A stretch of 64,000 nt of DNA from Rivularia sp. MS3 (GTDB taxonomy: Bacteria; Cyanobacteriota; Cyanobacteriia; Cyanobacteriales; Nostocaceae), in assembly GCA_019192545.1 (NCBI GenBank), contig JAHCMI010000041.1, positions 1 through 64,000 on the forward strand. The letters run 5' to 3'. The position numbers were made by a program, and so were the translations under genes. The notes below the pieces were generated by a model. The model did not search any database. It was not told where the DNA came from and was given only the letters and a program-made list of their open reading frames with translations. This document shows, piece by piece, positions 8,021-16,565 of this stretch; within the stretch, counting starts at the first letter, position 1, and every line of letters begins with the position of its first letter.

Positions 8021-8512
8021 ATGAAATTCAATCAAAAATTCGTGCTATCAACTGTAGTTGCTTCCTTCATTATTGTAAGTAATGCTAAAGTACTTCCTTC
8101 AGCAAGCGCGGATAATCTGGGGCAATCTACCAACTTTCTGAATCATTCATTTACTAAAGATAGAAAAACTATTAATCACAAAAAAGAATTAGATGTTTTA
8201 AATTTGAATTTAAGTTTGAATTTTAATTTTAATTTAGATAATCGAAAGAATTACTTATGTCAAATAAACCAGCGCTCAATATCGGAAGATTGGGTTAACT
8301 TATTGGGAAGATTGATAATTATTCTCAGCTTTGGTTTCATAGGATCAATAGGTAATTCAGTTGTAATCGAACGCTATATAAAATTAATTTTTCACAATAT
8401 GCTTCCGATTTTTCTAGTTGTATTCATATCTATTTCATTTCTAAGTCTTGCAAGTGTAATAGCTGCAACTAGTACTTCTGTTAGTTCTCAAAATAGCTGT
8501 ATATTAAAATAA
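8021..8512 (+). CDS. Secreted/membrane protein partner of M50 protease, copy B1
   Basis: A 163-residue protein of unknown family. It has a signal peptide (residues 1-31, likely cleaved after SASA) and an exported spacer with an alternating Leu/Phe-Asn tract (NLNLSLNFNFNL, residues 62-73). It continues with LCQINQ, EDWVNLLGRL, a hydrophobic segment with FGFIGSIG, ERYIKLI, a second hydrophobic segment, and a C-terminus SSQNSCILK. The second half is closely matched by B2 (9667-10152) while the exported spacer diverges. Two invariant cysteines flank the membrane region. The gene stands 82 bp behind protease A1 on the same strand. The function is unknown; a protease substrate or cofactor is inferred from pairing alone. 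Confidence 0.75.
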   Translation: MKFNQKFVLSTVVASFIIVSNAKVLPSASADNLGQSTNFLNHSFTKDRKTINHKKELDVLNLNLSLNFNFNLDNRKNYLCQINQRSISEDWVNLLGRLIIILSFGFIGSIGNSVVIERYIKLIFHNMLPIFLVVFISISFLSLASVIAATSTSVSSQNSCILK

Positions 8513-8620
8513 AACCGGAAATATGTAAGTTCTGGGTTGAGCAACGAAATCCAATTTACAATTTTTCTCTCTTGGGTATACCTTCATTAATTTGTGTCAA
8601 TTAATTTTGCCTTAGTACTT

Positions 8621-8643
8621 AAACCGCTGACAATCAGCGGTTT
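8621..8643 (+). terminator. hairpin in the B1-A2 gap
   Basis: AAACCGCTG and CAGCGGTTT form a nine-base stem around ACAAT about 110 bp beyond the B1 stop. The trailing sequence is TTTAATT rather than a long T-run, so it may be a weak terminator. The rest of the 364-bp gap (8513-8876) is AT-rich and holds no gene. Confidence 0.45.
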
Positions 8644-8876
8644 AATTGCGGTTTCAAACATCGTTTCCGAATAAACACCGTCTTAACGCTTCAACTGCAT
8701 AAAAAATAAAAACCGTCGTAAAACATCATAGCTGAGAAAAAATAGCTTTGCATAAAAGTACATATAAACACGCATAAAGCTGCAAACATGATGTATGTTT
8801 TCTGGCTAGAATTTGCTTGTTTGATATGTCTATACTGTGAATTGCTTGATGTTAAAAACAACAAAAATGAAATTAT

Positions 8877-9470
8877 ATGTTTATTAATACGCTTATCGAA
8901 AATCCGGTTTTTTTCTTTAGATATATTGCAATTCTGATAATTTCAATAAGTTTGCACGAACTTTGTCATGGTATTGCAGCCATAGCTCAAGGAGATAATA
9001 CACCACAGAAAGCAGGGCATATTACTTTAAATCCTGTAGTTCATATGGGATGGCAATCAATAATTTTTCTATGTATAGCAGGGATATCTTGGGGGGAAAT
9101 GCCTATAAATCCCCATAAATTTCGTAATGGTAGAATCAGTGATTTTTTAGTATCTGTTGCAGGTCCTTTATGTAATTTAGCTTTGGGATTTATATTAATT
9201 GGACTCTTATTAAGTTTCTATAATTCAGAAATAGTCAGTACAGAATTTCTTCATTTAGCTGCCAGAGTTAATTTTACTTTATTTTTCTTAAATATATTAC
9301 CCATTCCTCCCTTAGATGGATTTCACATATTATGTTGCTTTTTTCCTAGTTTTAAGCCATTGCAAAATAGTCCAATCGGGATGTTCGGTTTAATAATTCT
9401 ATTTTTAATTCCCGGTTTCACTGAAGCTTTAGTTGTGCTATCTGAATTGATAATCAGAAGTTTTTTATAA
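8877..9470 (+). CDS. M50 family (site-2-protease-like) metallopeptidase, copy A2
   Basis: The 197-residue paralogue of A1 matches it from the first residue (FFFRYIAIL, LHELCHG, HITLNPVVHMG, SWGEMPINPHKFRNG). Both proteins place HExxH at residues 27-31. The second zinc segment reads NILPIPPLDGFHI. Catalytic residues are retained, so both copies should be active. Divergence is spread along the protein rather than local, which suggests an old duplication under selection. Its partner B2 follows after a 196-bp gap containing a MITE-like repeat. I see five or so membrane segments and no PDZ domain. Confidence 0.85.
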   Translation: MFINTLIENPVFFFRYIAILIISISLHELCHGIAAIAQGDNTPQKAGHITLNPVVHMGWQSIIFLCIAGISWGEMPINPHKFRNGRISDFLVSVAGPLCNLALGFILIGLLLSFYNSEIVSTEFLHLAARVNFTLFFLNILPIPPLDGFHILCCFFPSFKPLQNSPIGMFGLIILFLIPGFTEALVVLSELIIRSFL

Positions 9471-9507
9471 ACCTAAATTGCATTCTTTATTTTTTCGACA
9501 ATTCCAT

Positions 9508-9628
9508 GACTTACGCAAACGGCACATTTTGATAGTAGGGTGCTGTGACACTTTTAGTATTTTTGAACCTAGTAATAACCTTTTATAGTGTCACGCACCA
9601 ATCAGTCCACCAGACAATTGCGTAAGTC
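9508..9628. repeat. MITE-like inverted-repeat element
   Basis: GACTTACGCAA at 9508-9518 is mirrored by TTGCGTAAGTC at 9618-9628. Inside, GGTGCTGTGACACT is mirrored by AGTGTCACGCACC. The 121-bp unit could fold into a long hairpin. There is no open frame, and it sits between A2 and B2. A target duplication is not obvious. It looks like a non-autonomous miniature transposon. Confidence 0.7.
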
Positions 9629-9666
9629 CTAAATTCCTAAAAAGCCTATTCAATTATTACAAGCTC

Positions 9667-10152
9667 ATGAACTTTCATAAAATAGCTGTATTTGCAGCAT
9701 CCTTAGTATTAGCAACGTCGATAAATACTAAACAAACATTTGCACAAAGTACAGGAAATATAGTTAAATATCAAATTCACGATGTTTTTTTAATCGAAGA
9801 TAGTAAAAATATATTCACACAATTAAATAAAGAGTATATGAATTTAGTTTTAAATGAAAAATCACCTTTGTGTCAAATAAATCAAAATTCAATTTTAGAA
9901 GATTGGATTAATTTATTCGGTAGATTGATAATTTTGGTAAGCTTTGGCTCTGTAGGCGTTATGGGTGGCTCAGTATTAACAGAACGCTATGTTAAATTAA
10001 TTGTCAAAGATATACTTCCGGTTTTTATAATTATAATTATCTCGATTTCACTCCTGGGTATTGTCAGTGCGATCGCTACATTTCATTTTTCTTCCTTAAC
10101 AACTCCGACTAGTTTTTTTGTTAGTTCTCAAAATAGCTGCATCTCAAAGTAA
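9667..10152 (+). CDS. Secreted/membrane protein partner of M50 protease, copy B2
   Basis: The 161-residue paralogue of B1 has a signal peptide (cleavage likely after TFA at residues 24-26), a poorly conserved exported spacer, then the shared core. The core reads LCQINQNSI, EDWINLFGRLIIL, SFGSVGVMGGSV, ERYVKLI, a second hydrophobic helix with ISISLLGIVSAIA, and the ending SSQNSCISK. The Leu/Phe-Asn tract of B1 is absent. Conservation of the last nine residues in both copies, including one cysteine, suggests a functional C-terminus. No family name is known to me. It pairs with protease A2. Confidence 0.75.
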   Translation: MNFHKIAVFAASLVLATSINTKQTFAQSTGNIVKYQIHDVFLIEDSKNIFTQLNKEYMNLVLNEKSPLCQINQNSILEDWINLFGRLIILVSFGSVGVMGGSVLTERYVKLIVKDILPVFIIIIISISLLGIVSAIATFHFSSLTTPTSFFVSSQNSCISK

Positions 10153-10176
10153 AAGCCGAAATAAAATGGACAATAT

Positions 10177-10230
10177 AGCCCCCCTTAAAAAAGGGAGATG
10201 GGGGGATCTAAAAAAGGGGTTGGGGAGATT
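10177..10230. repeat. C/G-run hairpin repeat
   Basis: A short element with CCCCCC at 10179-10184, the stem CCCTT/AAGGG, and a G-rich right part (GATGGGGGGAT, AAAAGGGGTTGGGGAGA). It sits between B2 and the S66 peptidase gene and resembles a repeat often seen in cyanobacterial gaps. It could act as a terminator for B2. Confidence 0.5.
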
Positions 10231-10249
10231 TAAGTGCTAATATACTTCC

Positions 10250-11272
10250 ATGATGAATATCAATCGCCGAAAATTTATTACCACCTTTGGTTTAGCAACT
10301 ATCTCTACCCAAATACCATTAATTGCCGCTCAAGCTAACATATCTCCTAATGTGATTATTAAACCACCGCGTTTAAAAATTGGCGATACAGTCGGATTAA
10401 TTAGCCCCGCCGGTATCATTGATTCGGCAGACGTTGAAGAAGCAAGAAAAATATTTACTTCACTAGGTTTAAAAGTTAAAACAGGTAGACATATTTTAGA
10501 TAGATACGGTTATTTAGCAGGGCAAGATAGAAATCGCGCTCGTGATGTTAACGCGATGTTTGCCGATAATTCTGTTAAAGCAATAATTGCAATGCGTGGT
10601 GGCTGGGGTGGAAATCGTATTCTACCATTACTTAATTATAATTCTATTCGCGCTAATCCTAAAATTATTATGGGGTACAGCGATATTACATCTTTATTAT
10701 TAGCAATTACTGCCCGTAGCGGGCTTGTAACTTTTCATGGCCCGGTAGCTACTTCTACTTGGAATAATTTTACTTGGAAATATGTGAAAAGTATATTATT
10801 CGATGCTGAAGCTGTGACAATGAATAATACTTTAGTTGCCAAACTGCAACGCGAAATAATTACACCGGGTAAAGCAAGAGGTAGATTTATTGGTGGTAAT
10901 TTGTCGGTAATAAATTCCATGCTGGGTTCATCTTATTTACCGACATGGAAAAATAGTATTTTATTTATAGAAGATATTGGCGAAGATGTTTACCGCGTAG
11001 ATAGAATGTTGGTGCAATTGAAAAATGCCGGAATATTGAATCAGCTATCAGGTTTTGTCTTTGGACAATGCACTAGATGCAGCATGGGAGACGAACCTTC
11101 ATTAACTTTAATGCAGGTATTACAAGAACATATTCGCCCTTTAAAAATTCCAGCATGGTATGGTTCAATGATTGGTCATATTAGGGATAAATTTACACTT
11201 CCTATAGGTGTAAAAGTAGAAATTGACGCTAATAGTGGAACAATAAAAATGTTAGAAGCGGCTGTTCGTTAA
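10250..11272 (+). CDS. S66 family LD-carboxypeptidase with Tat-like leader
   Basis: A 340-residue serine peptidase of family S66 (LdcA/MccF type). Family members hydrolyse the L,D-bond of muropeptide tetrapeptides during peptidoglycan recycling, or the microcin C amide in MccF. The N-terminus INRRKFITTFGLATIS looks like a twin-arginine signal followed by AQA, so export is likely; E. coli LdcA is cytoplasmic. Motifs are ISPAG, AMRGGWGGNRILP and the nucleophile elbow MGYSDITS (Ser144). The acid is in FIEDIGE and the histidine in IGHIRDKF near the C-terminus, giving a complete Ser-Glu-His triad. A DapF-like gene follows 27 bp later, so the two are probably one transcript with a shared cell-wall theme. 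Confidence 0.9.
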   Translation: MMNINRRKFITTFGLATISTQIPLIAAQANISPNVIIKPPRLKIGDTVGLISPAGIIDSADVEEARKIFTSLGLKVKTGRHILDRYGYLAGQDRNRARDVNAMFADNSVKAIIAMRGGWGGNRILPLLNYNSIRANPKIIMGYSDITSLLLAITARSGLVTFHGPVATSTWNNFTWKYVKSILFDAEAVTMNNTLVAKLQREIITPGKARGRFIGGNLSVINSMLGSSYLPTWKNSILFIEDIGEDVYRVDRMLVQLKNAGILNQLSGFVFGQCTRCSMGDEPSLTLMQVLQEHIRPLKIPAWYGSMIGHIRDKFTLPIGVKVEIDANSGTIKMLEAAVR

Positions 11273-11299
11273 TTTACGCTTATTAGCTAGAAAAATTCC

Positions 11300-12133
11300 A
11301 TGAAATATTTTAAGTATCATGCAATCGGTAACGATTACATAGTGATTAATCCCAAGGATGTTTCTAAATCTCTAACTACAGAAAAAATTCAAACAATCTG
11401 TCATCGAAACTTTGGTATTGGTTCCGATGGTATTCTTTATGGTCCTTTGAAATCAGATAAAGGGCAATTTTTATTAAAAATATATAATCCTGACGGTAGC
11501 GAAGCAGAAAAAAGCGGAAATGGATTAAGAATTTTTTCCCGCTACTTGTGGGATACCAAACTAGTTAAAGAAGAACAATTTATTATCGAAACATTAGGTG
11601 GTTTAGTAAAATCTTCAGTTCTAGAAAACGGTAAAACTGTGCGTGTAGAAATGGGTAAAGTCAGCTTTGACAGCGATAAAATACCCGTCACGGGAGAACC
11701 AAGAGAAGTAATTTCCGAAAATATTACAGTTGACAATAAAAACTTTACATTTTGCGCTGCCACTATCGGCAATCCTCATTGTGTAATTCCTTTACCTGAA
11801 ATTACGCCAGAGTTAGCAAAGAAGTATGGTTATTTAATTGAAAACCATCAATACTTTCCAAATCGCATCAACGTACAGTTTATGAAAGTATTGGATAGAG
11901 AAAACATTCAATTAGAAATTTGGGAAAGAGGCGCTGGTTACACGCTAGCATCGGGAAGCAGTAGCAGCGCCGCAGCAGCAGTTGCACATCGTCTTGATTT
12001 ATGCGATTCCTCAATTACCGTACATATGCCAGGAGGAAATATTTTAATTGAAATTGATGAAGATTTTTCGATCCAAATGACTGGTTCAGTTACTAAAGTA
12101 GCTGAAGGAATAATGTCTGAAGAAATGTTTTAG
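11300..12133 (+). CDS. DapF-like epimerase homologue with both catalytic Cys replaced by Ser
   Basis: The 277-residue protein has the duplicated fold of diaminopimelate epimerase: KYHAIGNDYIVI at the start, FGIGSDGIL, IYNPDGSEAE, TIGNPHCV and WERGAGYTLASGS. DapF uses two cysteines as acid and base, in CGNG and ACGTG. Here these are Ser72 (KSGNGLR, codon AGC) and Ser218 (LASGSSSS, codon TCG). The codons differ, so this is not one shared error, and the reading frame is intact. Canonical racemisation is therefore doubtful. It may be a sub-family with another reaction or a binding role. It sits directly behind an S66 LD-carboxypeptidase. A canonical dapF should exist elsewhere in the genome. Confidence 0.85.
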   Translation: MKYFKYHAIGNDYIVINPKDVSKSLTTEKIQTICHRNFGIGSDGILYGPLKSDKGQFLLKIYNPDGSEAEKSGNGLRIFSRYLWDTKLVKEEQFIIETLGGLVKSSVLENGKTVRVEMGKVSFDSDKIPVTGEPREVISENITVDNKNFTFCAATIGNPHCVIPLPEITPELAKKYGYLIENHQYFPNRINVQFMKVLDRENIQLEIWERGAGYTLASGSSSSAAAAVAHRLDLCDSSITVHMPGGNILIEIDEDFSIQMTGSVTKVAEGIMSEEMF

Positions 12134-12170
12134 GGAATAGGGGATGGGGCATTGAGCATTGGGAATTATA

Positions 12171-12215
12171 AGTAGCAAGTAGTAAGTAGTAAGTAGTAAG
12201 TAGTAAGTAGTAAGT
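12171..12215. repeat. AGTAAGT heptamer tandem array
   Basis: The seven-base unit AGTAAGT/AGTAGCA repeats about six times in perfect or near-perfect register, followed after 12240 by related CTACTCG/CTATGCC units. The block separates the convergent dapF-like and galU-like genes. A 92-codon frame across it (12225-12503) is an artefact. Confidence 0.8.
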
Positions 12216-12348
12216 CAAATACTTTTGCTGCATTATTATAGAGTTACTCAACTGTATATTCTCTACTTATTACTCGTTATTAGCTACTCGCTACTCGATA
12301 CTCCAAAAATGCCCTATGCCCTATGCCCTATTCTCCCATGCCCTATTC

Positions 12349-13230
12349 TTAATTTCCAAAATCAATCATCGTCTGCCGATAAACATTTGGCATTCCAATA
12401 TCAAAAGTTTTGCCATCAACCACCAAACCAGTCATTCCCTCAGCTTCTCTTAATTTCTCCAAGCAAGATGTCAATTGAAACTCGCCTTTCTCTCGAAAAT
12501 TAGTATTAATATGTTCCTCTAAAAAATCAAAAATTTTCGGCGTTAGCGCATATAAACCAAATATACATAAAAATTCATTGTCAGCCATTCCTTCTACCCG
12601 TAAGTTTTTTCGGGCATATTCAATAGTCGGCTTTTCAAAAATTTGCGTAACTTTTAAAATCGAATTTTTTTCTTGCCAAACTCCTGTAATACACCCAGCC
12701 TTGTGAATCATTTCCTCTGGTAAATAATTAAATCCAATCACACTTTGATTAACTTGTTCGTAAACTTGTAGAACTTGACGCGCACAAGATTTTTCGGCAT
12801 CAGAAGAATAAATATGGTCACCCAACATTAATAAAAAAGGTTCATCGCCTACCCATTCCTTCGCACAGAAAACTGCATGTCCGTAACCTTCTTGTTTATC
12901 CTGTACTAAAAGTGTAATTTTACTACCTAAATCCTGAAGATATTGACAATATTCCTGATTTTGCTGCGAAAGCTTGTTAAAAAGTTTAGGTTCGGGTAGG
13001 TTTTTAAAATAACTTTCAAAAATATCTCTATCATCCGGTTGCGTTACAATTCCAATTTCTTCTATACCTCCACTAACCGCCTCTTCCACAATCGCTTGAA
13101 TTACAGGTTTAGCCCTACCATCCTTATCAATTATCGGAAATAGCTCTTTTTTAACAACTTTCGTTGCTGGAAATAAACGGGTACCAAAACCAGCAGCAGG
13201 GATTATAGCTTTTTTAATTCGATTCTTCAT
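12349..13230 (-). CDS. galU: UTP-glucose-1-phosphate uridylyltransferase (GalU type)
   Basis: A 293-residue nucleotidyltransferase that makes UDP-glucose from UTP and glucose-1-phosphate, supplying glycolipid, polysaccharide and cell-wall pathways. The N-terminal nucleotide motif is AAGFGTRLFPATKVVKKEL. It is followed by KPVIQAIVEEAVSGGI, the LLMLGDHIY metal/sugar motif and IFEKPTIEYA. GalU proteins typically have KEMLP at the lysine motif; KKELFPI here is a mild variation. Other sugar-nucleotide specificities in this family cannot be excluded, since many cyanobacteria use the unrelated CugP for UDP-glucose. The length is typical. Confidence 0.82.
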   Translation of the reverse strand: MKNRIKKAIIPAAGFGTRLFPATKVVKKELFPIIDKDGRAKPVIQAIVEEAVSGGIEEIGIVTQPDDRDIFESYFKNLPEPKLFNKLSQQNQEYCQYLQDLGSKITLLVQDKQEGYGHAVFCAKEWVGDEPFLLMLGDHIYSSDAEKSCARQVLQVYEQVNQSVIGFNYLPEEMIHKAGCITGVWQEKNSILKVTQIFEKPTIEYARKNLRVEGMADNEFLCIFGLYALTPKIFDFLEEHINTNFREKGEFQLTSCLEKLREAEGMTGLVVDGKTFDIGMPNVYRQTMIDFGN

Positions 13231-13544
13231 TTTTCAATTGGTAATTGGCAATAGCTAGTAGTAAGGGAGTAGGGAGTTAGGAATTAGAGGTTTTTATTGT
13301 CCCCTTGTCTTCCCATCATCCATCTTCCCTGCCAACTCTACAAAATCTACCATCAGGTCATTTCTTAGCCAAAAGCAATACCATCTTCGTAGTGATTCTA
13401 CCCTGTAAAGGTTTTGTAAACTCTTATCCCAGATTCTCAGTGACCGTTGATAATGCCGAGTGATTTTTTACTATGTCAGTTGACAAACTGTCACTCAGTC
13501 AATTCCCTGATAATGGTCTTAAAAGATATTCTATATTTGTGCAA

Positions 13545-13702
13545 GGAGTGATACCACTTCACAACACGTTTGCTATAAGCTTATTCTCGCAATCCCTAGC
13601 TCTAAGGGGATAGTGTCGAGTTCAAATGTTGCATCAAACAAGTGGAATGGTATAACTTTATACAAATAAGGCGCTTGGTAGGCTAAACTGTCAGGCGCTT
13701 TT
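13545..13702 (+). ncRNA. candidate rod-shaped structured RNA with 3' hairpin
   Basis: Nested complementary segments pair across about 100 bases: ATACC 13551-13555 with GGTAT 13649-13653; ACTT 13556-13559 with AAGT 13640-13643; CAACA 13562-13566 with TGTTG 13627-13631; TTTG 13569-13572 with CAAA 13623-13626; CTCG 13586-13589 with CGAG 13617-13620; ATCCC 13592-13596 with GGGAT 13607-13611. A second hairpin, AAGGCGCTTG/CAGGCGCTT with two G-U pairs, ends in TTTT at 13702 and looks like a terminator. Upstream is a TTGACA (13480-13485) and AT-rich -10-like words. A 6S-like rod was considered but it is short for that, and no SRP loop motif is present. No family is assigned; the strand is inferred from the T-tail. 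Confidence 0.45.
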
Positions 13703-13751
13703 CCATGTAACCTATGAAGCATAAGTAATCAAAAAAAGAACTTAAATAAGA

Positions 13752-13774
13752 AACCGGGGAGTTCAGCCCCGGTT
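13752..13774 (-). terminator. intrinsic terminator of leuS
   Basis: AACCGGGG and CCCCGGTT form a perfect eight-base stem with a seven-base loop. Read on the minus strand, the hairpin is followed by TTTCTTATTT. It lies 37 bp beyond the leuS stop. Confidence 0.75.
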
Positions 13775-13810
13775 GTGTCAATTATTAAACCTGCACAAGT
13801 GGAATAAAAT

Positions 13811-16387
13811 TTAACCGATAACGAAATTTACCAACTTGCCGGGTACTACAATAACTTTCTTAATGGTTTTATTTTCGGTATGACGTTGAGCGACTTCTGA
13901 TTCGCGAGCGTACTTTTCTAATCCTGCTTTATCGAGTTGTGCTGGAACTTGTAAGTCACCGCGTTTTTTGCCATTAATTTGAATCACCAAAGTTATTTCA
14001 TCAGCAATCAAAGCTTCAGGATCGTGTTTACACCAGCTTGCGGTATGTACTGAATTTTCATTGCCCAACAAATGCCATAATTCTTCAGCGATGTGAGGGG
14101 CAAAGGGAGCGAGCATAGTAACTAAAGTATGAACGCCTTCTGCATAGACTGGTGAATCTTTGCACTTAGCATCATTCAAGGCATTACTTAACTTCATCAA
14201 TTCAGAAATAGCAGTATTAAATTGATAATCGCTGTCTACATCTTCACCGATTTCTTTGATTGCAGTATGAATTGCCCTGCGTAAATCTTTTTCGATTTTG
14301 GATTTGGGATTCTCTTGTTTAGATTTCTTTGACGATTGGGGATTGTTTACAAAATCAGTTACCAACCGCCAGACTCGGTTAAGAAAACGGAATTGCCCTT
14401 CAACATCAGCTTCATCCCATTCCAAATCTTTTTCCGGTGGTGCTTTGAATAGAACGAACATCCGCGCTGTATCAACACCATATTTAGCAATCACATCTTC
14501 TGGTGCAACACCGTTACCTTTAGACTTGGACATGGTAGCGTAAACTTGTTGCAGGGGTTCCCCGGTTTCAGGATCGCGAGGATTAGAGGCATCTACCAAA
14601 TTAGAAGCAACCCACTTATCTTTACCAGCCTTATTAGGATTCGTATAAGTTAAACCTTGTACCATACCTTGAGTTAACAAATGTTGGAATGGTTCATCAA
14701 AATTAAGTAAACCCCTATCCCGCAATACTTTGGTAAAGAAGCGCGAATATAACAAGTGCAAAATTGCGTGTTCGATACCGCCAACATATTGATTCACAGG
14801 CATCCAGTCATTTACTTTATCCGAATCAAATACCTGGTTATCATTCTTGGCATCGGTAAACCGCAAGTAATACCAAGACGAATCAATAAAAGTATCCATC
14901 GTATCGGTTTCCCGCTTCGCTGGTTTTCCGCAACTAGGACAATCTACATTTACCCAACTTTCTAATTGCGCCAACGGCGAACCACCTTTTCCTGAAAATT
15001 CGACATTTTCGGGTAGCTCTATAGGTAAATCTTTATCTGGTACCGGTACCGCTCCACAGTCGGAACAGTGGATGATAGGAATCGGTGCCCCCCAATATCG
15101 CTGACGAGAAATCAACCAATCCCGCAAGCGATACTGTACCCGTGCTTTACCAAAACCTTGTTTTTCGGCATATTCCACAATTGCTTGTTTAGCTTCAGCA
15201 GAAGGCATCCCGTTAAAAATATCAGAATTAACAACAATTCCGGGTTCTGTATAAGCTTCTTTAGGAATTAATACCGCGTCAGCAGCGTCAGCACGGGCAA
15301 TAACAACCTTGATAGGTAAATTCTTTTCCCCAGCAAACTTAAAATCTCGTACATCGTGAGCCGGTACACCCATCACAGCCCCGGTACCGTATTCGTAAAG
15401 CACGTAATCGGCAATCCAGATAGGAACCTCTTCCCCAGTAAAAGGATTGATTGCTTTCCCCCCCGTAGGAATACCGCGTTTGGGTTTATCTTCAGCAGTG
15501 CGTTCTAATTCGCTTTGATTTCCAACTTCTTGAACAAAAGCTTCAACTGCTGCTTTCTGTTCCGATGTCGTCACCTGCTTGGTTAAAGGATGCTCTGGGG
15601 CCAAAACTACATAGCTTACACCATATACAGTATCTGGTCGCGTAGTATACACGCCGATTTTCTCATCCATTCCCACAATTGGAAATTCTAAGTAAGCTCC
15701 CGTGGATTTACCAATCCAGTTAGCCTGCATTGTTTTAACCCGTTCTGGCCATCCCGGCAACTTATCCAAATCTTTTAACAATTCTTCGGCGTAATCAGTA
15801 ATTTTAAAGAACCACTGTCGCAAAAGTTTACGCTCAACTATAGCACCACTACGCCAAGAGCGTCCTTCAGTATCAACCTGCTCGTTGGCTAATACAGTTT
15901 GATCGACTGGGTCCCAATTTACCGCCGCTTCCTTTTGATAAGCCAAACCAGCTTGGAAAAACTGCAAAAATATCCACTGCGTCCACTTATAATAATCAGC
16001 CGAACAAGTGGCAACCTCGCAATCCCAATCAATAGATAAGCCGAGACGTTTTAACTGCCCTCGCATTTGCTCAATATTTTGATAAGTCCACTTTGACGGT
16101 GGTACTCCTCGTTTAATCGCAGCATTTTCCGCCGGTAAGCCAAAAGCATCCCAACCCATCGGATGGAGTACCCGATAACCTTGCATTCTTTTGAGACGGG
16201 CAATTACATCGCTAATAGTATAGTTACGAACGTGACCCATATGCAGGCTACCCGAGGGGTAAGGAAACATCGATAGCGCGTAGAATTTTGGCTTGCTACT
16301 ATCTTCAAGGGTTTTATCTAAACCCATTTCTACCCATTTCTTTTGCCAATCAAGCTCAATTTCTGCTGGGTTATATCGGGTGTCCAC
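13811..16387 (-). CDS. leuS: Leucyl-tRNA synthetase
   Basis: The 858-residue class I aminoacyl-tRNA synthetase charges tRNA-Leu. The HIGH motif appears as [12 protein letters not shown] near residue 46, and KMSKS as [11 protein letters not shown] near 620. Between them lies the CP1 editing domain with the threonine-rich [12 protein letters not shown] zinc-like [15 protein letters not shown] segment is also present. The C-terminal anticodon-binding domain ends with [14 protein letters not shown]. The start is a GTG at 16385-16387 preceded by AGGAGT at good spacing. A linker around residues 680-695 is serine/lysine-rich. Length is normal. A terminator follows. Confidence 0.98.
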   Translation of the reverse strand: MDTRYNPAEIELDWQKKWVEMGLDKTLEDSSKPKFYALSMFPYPSGSLHMGHVRNYTISDVIARLKRMQGYRVLHPMGWDAFGLPAENAAIKRGVPPSKWTYQNIEQMRGQLKRLGLSIDWDCEVATCSADYYKWTQWIFLQFFQAGLAYQKEAAVNWDPVDQTVLANEQVDTEGRSWRSGAIVERKLLRQWFFKITDYAEELLKDLDKLPGWPERVKTMQANWIGKSTGAYLEFPIVGMDEKIGVYTTRPDTVYGVSYVVLAPEHPLTKQVTTSEQKAAVEAFVQEVGNQSELERTAEDKPKRGIPTGGKAINPFTGEEVPIWIADYVLYEYGTGAVMGVPAHDVRDFKFAGEKNLPIKVVIARADAADAVLIPKEAYTEPGIVVNSDIFNGMPSAEAKQAIVEYAEKQGFGKARVQYRLRDWLISRQRYWGAPIPIIHCSDCGAVPVPDKDLPIELPENVEFSGKGGSPLAQLESWVNVDCPSCGKPAKRETDTMDTFIDSSWYYLRFTDAKNDNQVFDSDKVNDWMPVNQYVGGIEHAILHLLYSRFFTKVLRDRGLLNFDEPFQHLLTQGMVQGLTYTNPNKAGKDKWVASNLVDASNPRDPETGEPLQQVYATMSKSKGNGVAPEDVIAKYGVDTARMFVLFKAPPEKDLEWDEADVEGQFRFLNRVWRLVTDFVNNPQSSKKSKQENPKSKIEKDLRRAIHTAIKEIGEDVDSDYQFNTAISELMKLSNALNDAKCKDSPVYAEGVHTLVTMLAPFAPHIAEELWHLLGNENSVHTASWCKHDPEALIADEITLVIQINGKKRGDLQVPAQLDKAGLEKYARESEVAQRHTENKTIKKVIVVPGKLVNFVIG

Positions 16388-16565
16388 CGAAAATACTCCT
16401 AATGCTACTCTAATTGTGTCTGAAGACCTATTTTATATGTAGTTGGGAAGATAGGAGTGTGGGAGTGGGGGAGTAGGGAGTAGGGAAAAAATTAATTAAT
16501 TCATAACTCCTAATTCTTAACTCCTAACTAATAACCACCAACTACTAACCACTAACCATTTAAAT

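Noticed and set aside
12225-12503. 92-codon plus-strand frame over heptameric repeats and the galU 3' end
   Set aside because: Translation is low-complexity repeat wording followed by the antisense of galU.
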